Notes under the pieces: model-generated
What the model saw: the letters and a program-made list of their open reading frames with translations, nothing else
What the model was told of the DNA's origin: nothing
The model's database searches: none
Assembly: GCF_001433995.1 (NCBI RefSeq)
Contig: NZ_AZCX01000002.1
Coordinates: 62,001-126,000 of the forward strand
Length of the DNA: 64,000 bases
DNA from: Secundilactobacillus kimchicus JCM 15530
GTDB taxonomy: Bacteria > Bacillota > Bacilli > Lactobacillales > Lactobacillaceae
Reading direction: 5' to 3'
In this document: piece after piece, positions 43,462-52,157 of the stretch
Position numbering within the stretch: position 1 is the first letter of the stretch
Layout: each line of letters opens with the position of its first letter
Made by a program: the position numbers and the translations under genes

Positions 43462-44613
43462 ATGAGTGAACAAGTATCAACCCACTATTCAAAACGGACA
43501 ACGTCACCATTTCGGTACGACGTTGTCGGCAGTTTTTTACGACCAGATTCATTGAAATTGGCTCGGCAGCAGTTTGCGGAAGGTGCCATTAACCGTGAAG
43601 AATTAACGGCGGTGGAAGATCAGTCGATTATCGAATTGATTCATCGTGAAGAAAAGGCTGGTCTAAAATGCGTGACCGACGGTGAATTTCGGCGTAGTTG
43701 GTGGCATCTGGATTTCTTTTGGGGCCTACAAGGCGTGGCCAAAACGCAGGCTGCTGCGGGTTACGCGTTCCACGACGAAGTGACTCGAGCAGAAAGCGCT
43801 CAGTTGACCGGACAGATTGGCGGTGGTCAACACCCATTTGTTGACCACTTCAAGTTTACCCGATCCCACGCAAGTCAAAACGTGGAAGTTAAGCAAACGA
43901 TTCCAGCCCCCGCCCAATTTTTGGCCGAACTGCAACGTCCGGAAAACAGAGCGACGACTCAGGCCATTTATGCGACGGATGATGAGTTGATTGAGGCGAT
44001 TGCGACGGCTTACCGTCAAGTTATCCTGGACCTGTATGCGGTGGGTTGTCGTAGCATCCAATTCGACGACTGTACGTGGGGGATGTTGGTTAGTGCTCAT
44101 GATGGTGCACAGCCTGATTTTGCGCCAAGTGATGAGCAGCTCGCCATTTTAAAACAGCAATACGTCACGGTAAATAATTTAGCCTTGGCCGAGTTACCAA
44201 CTGATTTAACGGTGAACACGCACATTTGTCGCGGCAATTACCATTCGACTTGGGCGTCAGCTGGTGGGTATGATAATGTTGCAGACCCATTATTTTCACA
44301 GGAAAACGTCTCGGCTTACTTTTTAGAATACGATAGTGAACGGGCCGGGGGATTTGAACCCTTGAAGAAAGTGACAACTGACAAGTTGGTAGTTTTGGGC
44401 TTGATCACGTCAAAGGACGGGCAGCTTGAGGATCCAGAAACCATCATTGATCGAATTCATGAAGCGGGCAAGTATGTGCCACTTGATCGGTTGTGTTTAA
44501 GTACGCAGTGCGGTTTCGCTTCCACCGAAGAAGGCAATGTGCTAACGGCACAACAACAATGGGATAAAATTGCCTTGGTTAAAAAGATTGCCACGATTGT
44601 GTGGGGAGACTAA
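43462..44613 (+). CDS. MetE-type methionine synthase domain protein (YxjG/YxjH-like)
   Basis: 383 residues; ATG 43462 follows GGAAGAG. A single barrel homologous to the C-terminal half of cobalamin-independent methionine synthase: DVVGSFLRPDSLKLARQQF (about 17-35), CVTDGEFRRSWWHLDFFWG, and zinc-ligand motifs NTHICRGNYHS (about 252) and CLSTQCGFAS (about 347). It should methylate homocysteine using a small methyl donor. Control by a Met-type T-box agrees with this. Confidence 0.9.
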   Translation: MSEQVSTHYSKRTTSPFRYDVVGSFLRPDSLKLARQQFAEGAINREELTAVEDQSIIELIHREEKAGLKCVTDGEFRRSWWHLDFFWGLQGVAKTQAAAGYAFHDEVTRAESAQLTGQIGGGQHPFVDHFKFTRSHASQNVEVKQTIPAPAQFLAELQRPENRATTQAIYATDDELIEAIATAYRQVILDLYAVGCRSIQFDDCTWGMLVSAHDGAQPDFAPSDEQLAILKQQYVTVNNLALAELPTDLTVNTHICRGNYHSTWASAGGYDNVADPLFSQENVSAYFLEYDSERAGGFEPLKKVTTDKLVVLGLITSKDGQLEDPETIIDRIHEAGKYVPLDRLCLSTQCGFASTEEGNVLTAQQQWDKIALVKKIATIVWGD

Positions 44614-44616
44614 AAT

Positions 44617-44655
44617 AAAAAAAGGATTGGCCATATTTTTGGTCAATCCTTTTTT
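44617..44655. terminator. Bidirectional terminator
   Basis: AAAAAAAGGATTGgCC pairs with GGtCAATCCTTTTTT; serves the MetE-like gene and the convergent 113-codon gene. Confidence 0.88.
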
Positions 44656-44666
44656 GACGAAGGAGC

Positions 44667-45008
44667 CTAATTATTTTTCCAGCGATCAAAGTCGCTGAGG
44701 TGACTACCAAGGTAAGCCATCGCTTCGACAGCCATTTTATCGGCGGCCTGCTTGGCCTGTGCCTGGTCTAAAGCCGGTTGGTCGTCTGAAATGAAACCTT
44801 CAGCAACGGCAGTGTAGACGTGTTCTCGGGCTTCACCTTGGTCGTTGAAAAGGGTGTCGAGTCCTTTCAAATCGTTCTTAGCCGCGTTGTATACCGTTTC
44901 GGCTAGGTCATTTTTATTCCCCAAACGGCGGGCAGCGTACTCTAAAATAAAATCGTTCATGTCGATGATGACATTATGACGGGTTTTGCTTTCGTTTTGT
45001 TTTGTCAT
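44667..45008 (-). CDS. Hypothetical protein (113 residues)
   Basis: Start ATG 45008 is chosen for GAGGTGAA 6 nt upstream; the frame extends further without a ribosome site. Helical, acidic cytoplasmic protein (NDFILEYAARRLGNKNDLAE, QAKQAADKMAVEAMAYLGSH). Family not recognised. It is downstream of potD but separated by 66 nt and has its own ribosome site; it could be read from the pot operon. Confidence 0.6.
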   Translation of the reverse strand: MTKQNESKTRHNVIIDMNDFILEYAARRLGNKNDLAETVYNAAKNDLKGLDTLFNDQGEAREHVYTAVAEGFISDDQPALDQAQAKQAADKMAVEAMAYLGSHLSDFDRWKNN

Positions 45009-45074
45009 ATGATTCACCTCTACAATTATTCTAGTGCAAACCAGTGGTGGCATGCAATGGTTCTGCGTTTGAAG

Positions 45075-46148
45075 TTAGTGGTGCATTTTGAATTCCAAGT
45101 ATAAATCATTGTACAACCCGACCATATTTGGTGAGAGGTTCTTGTAAACCTGTAGGTGCTTCATGGTTTGGGTATCCGGGTAGAATTGACGGTCGTTTCG
45201 CACCCGCTTAGGCAGCCGCTTTTTGGCCGCCATGTTGGGGGTGGCGTAGCCAACGTAAGTCGCATTTTGCGCGGCGTTTTCGGGTTTTAACATAAAATTC
45301 AAGAATTGGTAGATGGCGTCAAAGTGTTTGGCCGTTTTCGGGATGACTAGGTTGTCGAACCAGAGGTTGCTACCTTCTGATGGCACGACATAGTGCAAGT
45401 GAGCGTTGTTACTAATCATTTCAGAGGCATCCCCGGACCAATCAACGGCTAGGGCTGCCGAATTTTGGGCCATATACATCTTGATCTCATCGCCGACGAT
45501 GGCTAAAACATTGGGGGATAACCGCTCAAGTTTGCGCTGAGCCGCCCGTAAAGTAGCGGGATCAGTCGTGTTCATACTAGCGTGATTCGAGGCTAAGGCA
45601 AACCCCATGACATCACGTGCAGAATCAACTAACATCACTTGATTCCGGTATTTTTTAGCCCAGAGATCATTCCAGTGTTGAACGGCACCGGGTTTCACCA
45701 TTTTATCGTTATAGACGATGCCCAGTGTGCCCCAGAAGTAGGGGATCGAATAACGATTGTTTCGGTCAAAAGGTTGATTCAAAAAGGCGTGGCCGATGTT
45801 TGAAAGGCCATGAACCCGCGATTGGTTTAAGGGTAATAGCAGGTGGGCCGACCGGAGCTTTTCAATCATATAATCACTAGGGACGGCTAAGTCATAGCTT
45901 GTTCCCCCCTGTTGAATTTTGGTGAACATGGCTTCGTTACTGTCGAAGGTTTCAAGGTTGACGTGGACGCCGGTTTGACGCTCAAACTTTTGGATGAGTG
46001 CCGGGTCAATGTAGTCCCCCCAATTGTATAAATTGAGCACTTTTTTGCCACCATCCGGCGCGTCATTTTGCTGGAGCTGATTGGCCGAAAAACCAAGCAG
46101 CCCACAAACAGCTAAAATGACGATGACAAGCGACATGAGTCGTTTCAC
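45075..46148 (-). CDS. potD: Spermidine/putrescine ABC transporter binding protein
   Basis: 357 residues. I take the GTG at 46148, which has GGGAGG 9 nt upstream and lies 1 nt after the potC stop. N-terminal hydrophobic anchor (about 5-22, no canonical lipobox), then a PotD fold: LNLYNWGDYIDPALIQKFE, VPSDYMIEKL, IPYFWGTLGIVYN, WSGDASEM and NLWFDNLVIPK are all family segments for polyamine binding. Last gene of potABCD. Confidence 0.93.
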   Translation of the reverse strand: MKRLMSLVIVILAVCGLLGFSANQLQQNDAPDGGKKVLNLYNWGDYIDPALIQKFERQTGVHVNLETFDSNEAMFTKIQQGGTSYDLAVPSDYMIEKLRSAHLLLPLNQSRVHGLSNIGHAFLNQPFDRNNRYSIPYFWGTLGIVYNDKMVKPGAVQHWNDLWAKKYRNQVMLVDSARDVMGFALASNHASMNTTDPATLRAAQRKLERLSPNVLAIVGDEIKMYMAQNSAALAVDWSGDASEMISNNAHLHYVVPSEGSNLWFDNLVIPKTAKHFDAIYQFLNFMLKPENAAQNATYVGYATPNMAAKKRLPKRVRNDRQFYPDTQTMKHLQVYKNLSPNMVGLYNDLYLEFKMHH

Positions 46149-46149
46149 G

Positions 46150-46953
46150 TTAACGCGCCTCCCTTCGACGCCGTCGGCTAGCTGATTGTTGAACAAAGTA
46201 GTAACCGACAATCATGATTAAAGTCACGATAAACATGAGGGCCGATAACGCGTTAATTTCAAGGCTAATTCCCTGCCGAGCGCGTGAGTAGATTTCAACA
46301 GATAGCGTTGAAAAACCGTTACCGGTAACAAAGAATGTCACTGCAAAGTCGTCTAACGAGTACGTTAAGGCCATGAAGAAACCGGAAAAAATGCCAGGTG
46401 TGATGAAGGGCAAGATAACAGAACTGAAAATCTGACGCCGATTGGCGCCCAAATCGGCCGCCGCATCCAACATACTCCGGTTCATTTCCCGTAGTCTAGG
46501 CAACACCATTAAGACCACAATCGGAATGGAAAAAGCGATGTGACTCAGCAACACCGATGAGAAGCCCAACGGCACGTGCAACATCGTGAAAAAAATCAGA
46601 AAACTAGCCCCGATGATAACGTCTGGCGACACAATCAAGATATTGTTGAGTGATAACACCGTGTTTTTAAAGAAGGGCCGGCTTAGGCGGTCAATCCATA
46701 AAGCGCCCATAGTCCCAATGGTTGTTGCTAATAAGGCTGACAATAAGGCAATCAAAAGGGTATTTAACACGATAGCAATCAGCCGGCTATCTGCCAGGAG
46801 TTCGCCATAGTGTTGTAGGGTAAACCCGTCAAAGTGGTCCATGGTGGTGCCACTATTAAACGAATAGAAAATCAAAAAGGCGATGGGTGCGTATAGGATC
46901 AAGAAAACAATCAGCAGATACACATTAGACCATCTAAATCGGAACTTACTCAT
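46150..46953 (-). CDS. potC: Spermidine/putrescine ABC transporter permease PotC
   Basis: 267 residues, six helices, with the EAA-type loop DAAADLGANRRQIFSSVILP (about 162-181). Its ATG overlaps the potB stop by 4 nt. Forms the channel with PotB. Confidence 0.94.
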   Translation of the reverse strand: MSKFRFRWSNVYLLIVFLILYAPIAFLIFYSFNSGTTMDHFDGFTLQHYGELLADSRLIAIVLNTLLIALLSALLATTIGTMGALWIDRLSRPFFKNTVLSLNNILIVSPDVIIGASFLIFFTMLHVPLGFSSVLLSHIAFSIPIVVLMVLPRLREMNRSMLDAAADLGANRRQIFSSVILPFITPGIFSGFFMALTYSLDDFAVTFFVTGNGFSTLSVEIYSRARQGISLEINALSALMFIVTLIMIVGYYFVQQSASRRRRREAR

Positions 46954-47774
46954 CGCGTTAGCCTCCCTTCGGATGACTTGCGATCGCCAGTTAGAATCAT
47001 GATAATCACCATTGCAATGATTAAAATCACCCCAATCGTTGATCCCATGCCCCAGTTCATGGTTGTGAGGAAGTGTTCCTCAATCGCCGTCCCAAGGGTG
47101 ATGACTTTGTTACCACCGATTAGCCGGGTCAACATGAATAGGGAAAGCGACGGGATAAAGACCGATTGAATACCGGCTTTAACCCCTGGCAGCGTCAGTG
47201 GCCAAGTCACCTTGGAGAAAGTTTGCCAATTTGTTGCGCCCAGATCACGACTCGCATTAATAAATGAAGGATTTAGATCATCTAGAGCGTTATAGATGGG
47301 CAAAATCATAAACGGAATTTGGATGTACGTGGCGACAAATAAGAAACTGGCGTTCGTGAACAAAAACTGCTCGGGACCAATCCCGAATAGGCCCAGAAAT
47401 TGGTTAATAATGCCAGATTGACTAAAGATACCAATGAAAGCATAGGCCTTGAGCAAGATATTGATCCACGTTGGCATAATCACCAGCAGCAGCCAAAGCT
47501 GAGCGTGTTTCAACTGGTGAATGAAATAGGCTGTTGGATAACTAATCAATAGGGTGAAAATAGTGATTAAAAAGGCCCACCAGACCGAATTAACCGTCAT
47601 CATCAAGTAGGTTGATGACTTAAAAAAAGTGGCGTAGTTTTCGAGACTAAAGTGGTGGTCGAGGTTTAAAAAAGACTGGTAGATAATGAGTGCAACCGGT
47701 GCAATCACAAACAACCCAATCCACAAACCGTATGGAACGTAAAACGCCCAGTTAGAAAAACGCCGGTTACTCAT
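46950..47774 (-). CDS. potB: Spermidine/putrescine ABC transporter permease PotB
   Basis: 274 residues from ATG 47774, which lies inside the end of potA (8-nt overlap); the reading frame extends upstream but only within potA. Six helices and EAA-type loop [20 protein letters not shown] (about 178-197). Confidence 0.93.
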   Translation of the reverse strand: MSNRRFSNWAFYVPYGLWIGLFVIAPVALIIYQSFLNLDHHFSLENYATFFKSSTYLMMTVNSVWWAFLITIFTLLISYPTAYFIHQLKHAQLWLLLVIMPTWINILLKAYAFIGIFSQSGIINQFLGLFGIGPEQFLFTNASFLFVATYIQIPFMILPIYNALDDLNPSFINASRDLGATNWQTFSKVTWPLTLPGVKAGIQSVFIPSLSLFMLTRLIGGNKVITLGTAIEEHFLTTMNWGMGSTIGVILIIAMVIIMILTGDRKSSEGRLTR

Positions 47775-48888
47775 GACTGGCCGCCCCCTCGTCTTCAGGG
47801 GTCTCTTCGGTATAGGTCTCAATTCGCGCATCAAACTCTGCTTCGGATTCGTGTAAACGCATGACGTGAATATCGTAAGGCTCAAAGGTCAAGCCAACGG
47901 TTTCGCCGTCCGTTGCTGGGTTGGTCGAATGAATTAGCCACTCGTTATGGTCACCGTCATAGGCGATAATTTCGTAGTAGTCGCCACGAAATAGCTGGCT
48001 GTCGATGGTGACGGTTAATTTTCCGTCGTCAACCGTGGTAATGTCGAGGTCTTCGGGCCGCAGAACCACTTCGACGGGTTCGTTAGGGGCCATCCCCCCA
48101 TCGGCGCACTCAAACCGTTTGCCGACAAATTCCACTTCATAATCGCGAATCATTTTGCCGGTTAAAATGTTGCTCTCACCGATGAAGTCGGCGACAAAAT
48201 GGTTAATCGGTTCATCGTAAATATCAACGGGAGAACCACTTTGTAAGACTTGTCCCACATTCATGACGAAAATTTCATCGCTCATCGCTAGGGCTTCTTC
48301 CTGGTCGTGGGTGACAAATAAGAACGTGATCCCAAGGCGTTCTTGCAAGTCGCGGAGTTCATATTGCATGTCCCGACGCAGCTTAGCGTCCAGTGCCGAT
48401 AACGGTTCATCCAGAAGTAGCATTTTGGGTTGCATGACAATGGCCCGAGCAATCGCAACCCGTTGCTTTTGACCACCCGATAGCTCACTAATTTCGCGGT
48501 TGCCATAATCAGCTAACCGAACGGATGTCAGGGCCTGTTGGACCCGGTCGTCAATTTCGTTTTTGGCGGTTTTTTGAAGGTTTAACCCGTACGCCACATT
48601 ATCGTGCACGTTCATGTGTGGAAACAGGGCGTAGTCTTGAAAAACGGTGTTAACTTTGCGTTTATTGGCTGGTAAATCATTAATCCGGTCGCCGTTAAAA
48701 TAGACATCACCTTCCGTGGCGTCAGAAAAACCGGCGATGATTCTTAAAATGGTGGTTTTACCACATCCCGAGGGGCCCAGCAGAGTGTAAAATTTACCCT
48801 GCTCGAGGTCGATGGTGATGCCCTTTAAAACTTCGGCATCACCATAGCGCTTGTGAACGTTTTTCAAGGAAACGATAGGTTCTACCAT
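47767..48888 (-). CDS. potA: Spermidine/putrescine ABC transporter ATPase
   Basis: 373 residues. Start ATG 48888 after GGAGGGG. Walker [10 protein letters not shown] (about 40), signature [14 protein letters not shown] (about 136), DEPLSALD (about 160); the C-terminal about 120 residues form a TOBE-type regulatory domain. First gene of potABCD. Confidence 0.95.
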   Translation of the reverse strand: MVEPIVSLKNVHKRYGDAEVLKGITIDLEQGKFYTLLGPSGCGKTTILRIIAGFSDATEGDVYFNGDRINDLPANKRKVNTVFQDYALFPHMNVHDNVAYGLNLQKTAKNEIDDRVQQALTSVRLADYGNREISELSGGQKQRVAIARAIVMQPKMLLLDEPLSALDAKLRRDMQYELRDLQERLGITFLFVTHDQEEALAMSDEIFVMNVGQVLQSGSPVDIYDEPINHFVADFIGESNILTGKMIRDYEVEFVGKRFECADGGMAPNEPVEVVLRPEDLDITTVDDGKLTVTIDSQLFRGDYYEIIAYDGDHNEWLIHSTNPATDGETVGLTFEPYDIHVMRLHESEAEFDARIETYTEETPEDEGAASHE

Positions 48889-48941
48889 TATTCCCCTCCT
48901 AATTATGTTAAAGTTTAAGTTCGCGTTGATTCGCAACTTTT

Positions 48942-48970
48942 ATTATACGGTTAAGCAGCGGCAAAACCAA
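48942..48970 (-). promoter_or_regulatory. potABCD promoter
   Basis: Minus strand: TTGGTT (48965-48970), 17 bp, TATAAT (48942-48947). Confidence 0.72.
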
Positions 48971-49116
48971 CTTATTGCGTTTAATTACTAAGGTTGATTA
49001 GAGGCGGAATAGTGGACGATTAGCGCTGCTAAGGCACCGTGATGATGTGAAATAACGGTTAGTTAGGCGCTAACTTCTCCTTGCTGACACTCTTTCAGCC
49101 AAGTGGTTATATGCGG

Positions 49117-49122
49117 TATAAT
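49117..49122 (+). promoter_or_regulatory. -10 box of the Crp/Fnr regulator gene
   Basis: TATAAT at 49117-49122 with a weak TTCAGC 17 bp upstream (49094-49099). Confidence 0.45.
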
Positions 49123-49159
49123 GACGGTAATCAAGCCAAATAAGGGGAGGGGTTTAGTG

Positions 49160-49834
49160 ATGCATCATGATGCAGAGGCCTGTGTGCGACTAGTGCCAAT
49201 TTTTACGGGGCTGTCGGATGCCGCGATTCAAGCGGTTGCCGGGTTGGTTAAAGAGCGGCATATTGAAAAGGACGGGTTTATTTTTATGGCCGGTTCGGCT
49301 GCTGATACGTTGATCATTGTGGCTTCAGGGCAGGCGAAGGTTGTGCAAGAAACGGCGTCTGGCCGTGAACAGTTGATCCGAGTATTGAACAGTGGCGATT
49401 TCGACGGCCAAGCTGGTCTTTTTACTGCAGGCACCCGCGAAACTACTGCTCAGGCCTTAACGGATACCGATGTTTGTGTCATTGAGCGGGCGGATTTCCA
49501 ACAACTTCTGGTTGAGGCGCCCGCTGTTGCGCGTAATATGTTAAATGTCTTGGGCCAACGTGTTGTCCAATTGGAAAACCAGTCTGCGCAAACACTCACG
49601 GCGAGTGTTGCTGAACGACTGGCGAATTATCTGATTGAAACCAGTGCGGAACTTTCGAGTCGCGCCTTTAAGCTACCGTTAGCCAAAAAGGACCTGGCCG
49701 CGTATTTAGGGACGTCACCTGAGTCCATTAGCCGCAAGTTAACCGCGTTTTCAAAGGCGGGGCTAATCAACCAATCCGGTCGTAACCATATTGAACTGGT
49801 TGACGTTGATGGGTTAATGTTGGTTAAAAATTAA
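49160..49834 (+). CDS. Crp/Fnr-family transcriptional regulator
   Basis: 224 residues. Start ATG 49160 (GTG 49157 also fits GGGGAGGGG). Cyclic-nucleotide-type sensor barrel (about 10-125; LIIVASGQAKVVQET, GDFDGQAGLF) and a Crp helix-turn-helix (LAKKDLAAYLGTSPESISRKL, about 170-190). Only one N-terminal Cys (EACVRLVPIF), so no FNR-type iron-sulfur cluster. Signal and targets unknown. Divergent from potABCD. Confidence 0.88.
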   Translation: MHHDAEACVRLVPIFTGLSDAAIQAVAGLVKERHIEKDGFIFMAGSAADTLIIVASGQAKVVQETASGREQLIRVLNSGDFDGQAGLFTAGTRETTAQALTDTDVCVIERADFQQLLVEAPAVARNMLNVLGQRVVQLENQSAQTLTASVAERLANYLIETSAELSSRAFKLPLAKKDLAAYLGTSPESISRKLTAFSKAGLINQSGRNHIELVDVDGLMLVKN

Positions 49835-49852
49835 CGTTTAGAAATTCTTTAC

Positions 49853-49881
49853 TTGCATATTGAAACCTGGCGATATATAGT
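49853..49881 (+). promoter_or_regulatory. Promoter of the YxeA-family gene
   Basis: TTGCAT (49853-49858), 17 bp, TATAGT (49876-49881). Confidence 0.6.
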
Positions 49882-49923
49882 TAGCTAGTCAAGTAACTAA
49901 CCTATTGTTTGGAGGACAAACGG

Positions 49924-50286
49924 ATGAAAAAACTTTGGATTGGCCTAGCCGTGGTTGCCATTTTGATTGCCGCACCATTTGTTGTTGGAAAAGTCTACGA
50001 TGGTTGGGGGACCAGTTATTACGGTCAGGTCGGCGAAGCAAGTAGCCGCCAGCCATCAAAGGACGATCAGGGCACCATACAAGGCTACTACTATGTCTAC
50101 CACATTAAGGGGTATGATAAGGACGGAAAGTCCCGGATGCTGACAGTGAATACAATGGGTGACAAGAAGTTTACTAAGGGTCACTACATTAAGATTTTAT
50201 GGACGGCCGCTAAAGGCGTTAAGAATTATGAAGGCGTTAAATGGGCAGCGGTGCCACAAAAGGCCCAGAACCATTTGCGTCATTAA
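49924..50286 (+). CDS. YxeA-family (DUF1093) secreted/anchored protein
   Basis: 120 residues; ATG 49924 after TTTGGAGGA. Short basic start, one hydrophobic helix (about 4-24), then a beta-rich extracellular domain containing GYYYVYHIKGYDKDGKSRML and GHYIKILWTAAKGVKNYEGV, as in YxeA proteins. Function unknown. Own promoter and terminator. Confidence 0.8.
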   Translation: MKKLWIGLAVVAILIAAPFVVGKVYDGWGTSYYGQVGEASSRQPSKDDQGTIQGYYYVYHIKGYDKDGKSRMLTVNTMGDKKFTKGHYIKILWTAAKGVKNYEGVKWAAVPQKAQNHLRH

Positions 50287-50302
50287 ATGATATGGATAGT
50301 GA

Positions 50303-50347
50303 AAAGCCGTGGATTAGGATTCGTCCTAAGATCGACGGTTTTTTTGC
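50303..50347 (+). terminator. Terminator of the YxeA-family gene
   Basis: AAAGCCGT-GAT-AGGA pairs with TCCT-ATC-ACGG and ends in T7. Confidence 0.8.
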
Positions 50348-50355
50348 AATTAAGG

Positions 50356-50383
50356 TTGTTTAGGCCTTGATTGGCGGTACAAT
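50356..50383 (+). promoter_or_regulatory. Possible promoter of the MarR gene
   Basis: TTGTTT (50356-50361), 16 bp, TACAAT (50378-50383). Confidence 0.5.
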
Positions 50384-50442
50384 GAATTGCAGCAGAGTCA
50401 GTCGGCCAAGCCGTTGGCAAGTCGACTAAAGGAGGAAAATAA

Positions 50443-50883
50443 ATGGCCACTGTAAATACGGGCCGGTTGCTAAGGCGCGCATCCAATCAGCTAGTTCACC
50501 AGTTTGATCGCTTTGCAGCAACTTACGGGTTAACCAGCATGCAGATGTCGATTATTGATTTTTTAAGTCGTAACAGCGAAAAACAGTTGATTCAGCGCGA
50601 TATTGAACGCGAGTTTAACGTTCAACGTTCAACAATGACGATGATTCTACAACGAATGGAGAAAAAAGCGTTGATTCAGCGGGTTTCTGTGCCCCAAGAT
50701 GCCAGGCAAAAGCAGGTTATTTTAACGGCTAAGGCCACGAATCTGGCTCACGATATTCGGGTATACATGACCCGCCAAAACGCTGAGGTCGAAGCCCGGT
50801 TTGGAGCGAGCCAAATGCAGGCATTTAACCAAATTCTGGACTACTATACGTCATTAACTAATGAGGATTTTACGACCGACTAA
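50443..50883 (+). CDS. MarR-family transcriptional regulator
   Basis: 146 residues, winged helix: LTSMQMSIIDFLSRN, QRDIEREFNVQRSTMTMIL (recognition helix), MEKKALIQRV and the wing DARQKQVILTAKA. AAAGGAGG ribosome site. Its stop overlaps the convergent TVP38 gene by 4 nt; no operon partner on its own strand, so its target is not evident. Confidence 0.9.
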   Translation: MATVNTGRLLRRASNQLVHQFDRFAATYGLTSMQMSIIDFLSRNSEKQLIQRDIEREFNVQRSTMTMILQRMEKKALIQRVSVPQDARQKQVILTAKATNLAHDIRVYMTRQNAEVEARFGASQMQAFNQILDYYTSLTNEDFTTD

Positions 50884-51554
50884 GCCGGGTCAACGTGGTC
50901 GTGATGAATGAATCGAACGGCCCCGAGTAGTAGAACGGCAATAACGCCGACGGTGATAAGCCGGATTCCGTCACCACGAAGTGAAGCGTCACCCCCCAAA
51001 GCATAGAGGGCGGCAGTCGGCAAACTGCCAAGAAAGCATAGGGTAAATCGTGTCGGACCGGATGAAATCAGACGAGAAGCGGCTAGGTTGACGACCATAC
51101 TAGGGACAAAGGGAATGGCATAGCCAAGCACAAGTCCCAGTCGAGGGTGGCGAACCTTTAACAAATCCCGGTATAACCGACTTGTTGAGGGCGGTTGTTG
51201 GCGCCGTTTTTCGAGGAGCGGCAGCAGGCTAGTGACCGAATAGTTTCCTAGGGTGGCCGCTGTCAGATTTAAGGCAAAGCCAGTCCAATGGCCAAAACAG
51301 ATGCCGGAGACAACGGCCAGGATTGAATAGGGGGCTCCCGGGAGCCAAATCATTAACATCAATAAGAGCGTGTAAAGGGCCAAGTCAATTGGCCTTTTAT
51401 TTTGGAAAGCGTTAATTAAAGTTTGCCGATCGGTTGTGACGTCCGTTAGGTCTTGTAGTTCGGCCTTAAACCGCCAGATAATTAAAATCATGATAAGCGT
51501 TGCAGCAATCATCAAAATAGCTGCAAGCCGTTTGTGACAGCGAATAAAAGTCAT
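50880..51554 (-). CDS. TVP38/TMEM64 (VTT domain) membrane protein
   Basis: 224 residues, about five to six helices. VTT-type central region: PGAPYSILAVVSGICFGHWTGFALNLTAATLGNYSVT, with the re-entrant motif near residue 70-105, then GYAIPFVPSMVVNLAAS. DedA/VTT proteins act in lipid movement or membrane homeostasis. GGGGGGG ribosome site. Confidence 0.85.
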   Translation of the reverse strand: MTFIRCHKRLAAILMIAATLIMILIIWRFKAELQDLTDVTTDRQTLINAFQNKRPIDLALYTLLLMLMIWLPGAPYSILAVVSGICFGHWTGFALNLTAATLGNYSVTSLLPLLEKRRQQPPSTSRLYRDLLKVRHPRLGLVLGYAIPFVPSMVVNLAASRLISSGPTRFTLCFLGSLPTAALYALGGDASLRGDGIRLITVGVIAVLLLGAVRFIHHDHVDPA

Positions 51555-51598
51555 CTCATCCCCCCCTTTTCAAGGTAGTATACCGTCAAATCAGCATT

Positions 51599-51771
51599 AA
51601 AAAAACCACCGTCATTGAGGGGGAATGACGGTGGCGAGGAGTGAAGCGTATGAAGTTTGTTTTGAATCGTTGTGGACTTTTAATGTAGGGGGACATTAAA
51701 AGCTCTAAAAGTGAATTTAATTCTGTTTGTTTGGGGAACAAACGTGAGGAGTGAAGCAGGTTTTAAAACCT
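51599..51771 (-). ncRNA. Putative small RNA with repeated anti-Shine-Dalgarno modules
   Basis: On the minus strand, 5' to 3': palindrome AGGTTTTAAAACCT (51758-51771); GCTTCACTCCTC (51746-51757); hairpin GTTTGTT/AACAAAC with loop CCCCA (51725-51743); a small GAATT/AATTC palindrome; a perfect 10-bp hairpin CTTTTAATGT/ACATTAAAAG with loop CCCCCT (51677-51702); the same 12-mer GCTTCACTCCTC (51636-51647); and an 11-bp terminator hairpin with loop CCCCCTC (51606-51634) running into T7. The repeated 12-mer is the complement of GAGGAGTGAAGC, a ribosome-site-like sequence. The 5' end and promoter are not clear. Confidence 0.55.
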
Positions 51772-52049
51772 ATTTGAGTTCAATCATTGAGTGGTTGGAC
51801 TGCGAATAACTTGTCATTTGCAGGACTTCCTTTCGCTTTCTATGGTCCCTACTTTACGTGGTGGAGCTTAATTCAAGCTTAAAAGCGTGTGACTTTTTTG
51901 TGATGATTGGTCAAGGTGAGTGTCGTGAATAATCGTACAATAATTTTGAAACCGGATAATGGGATTAAATCCGAAATACTAGTTTTCGGAAGCGATTACA
52001 ACGGCGCTTTAGCAACCCTTATAAGTAATATTTATGACTACTGTGGTAT
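51772..52049. other. Rest of the gene-free region upstream of fumC
   Basis: No gene is supported. It contains an AGCTT/AAGCT inverted repeat (about 51865-51879), a TCCGAAA/TTTCGGA repeat (about 51971-51990), and a cre-like CGGAAGCGATTACA (51987-52000, 12 of 14). Confidence 0.45.
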
Positions 52050-52079
52050 TTGACTATGAAATCATCCGGGGCATAAAGT
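52050..52079 (+). promoter_or_regulatory. fumC promoter
   Basis: TTGACT (52050-52055), 18 bp, TAAAGT (52074-52079). Confidence 0.55.
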
Positions 52080-52157
52080 ATAGACATCGTAATGTTGTAC
52101 ACAAACAAGTTAATTTTTTCACATATCTTGAAACCAATTATTGGAGGGTGTATTACT

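Noticed and set aside
44667-45008. Prophage remnant gene
   Set aside because: No phage neighbours or attachment repeats; it is simply an unassigned small protein.
51650-51688. A 12-codon plus-strand ORF (MKFVLNRCGLLM) behind GAGGAGTGAAGCG
   Set aside because: The ribosome-like sequence is the complement of the repeated sRNA module and the ORF runs into a hairpin; the terminator in this region belongs to the minus strand. A leader peptide cannot be fully excluded.
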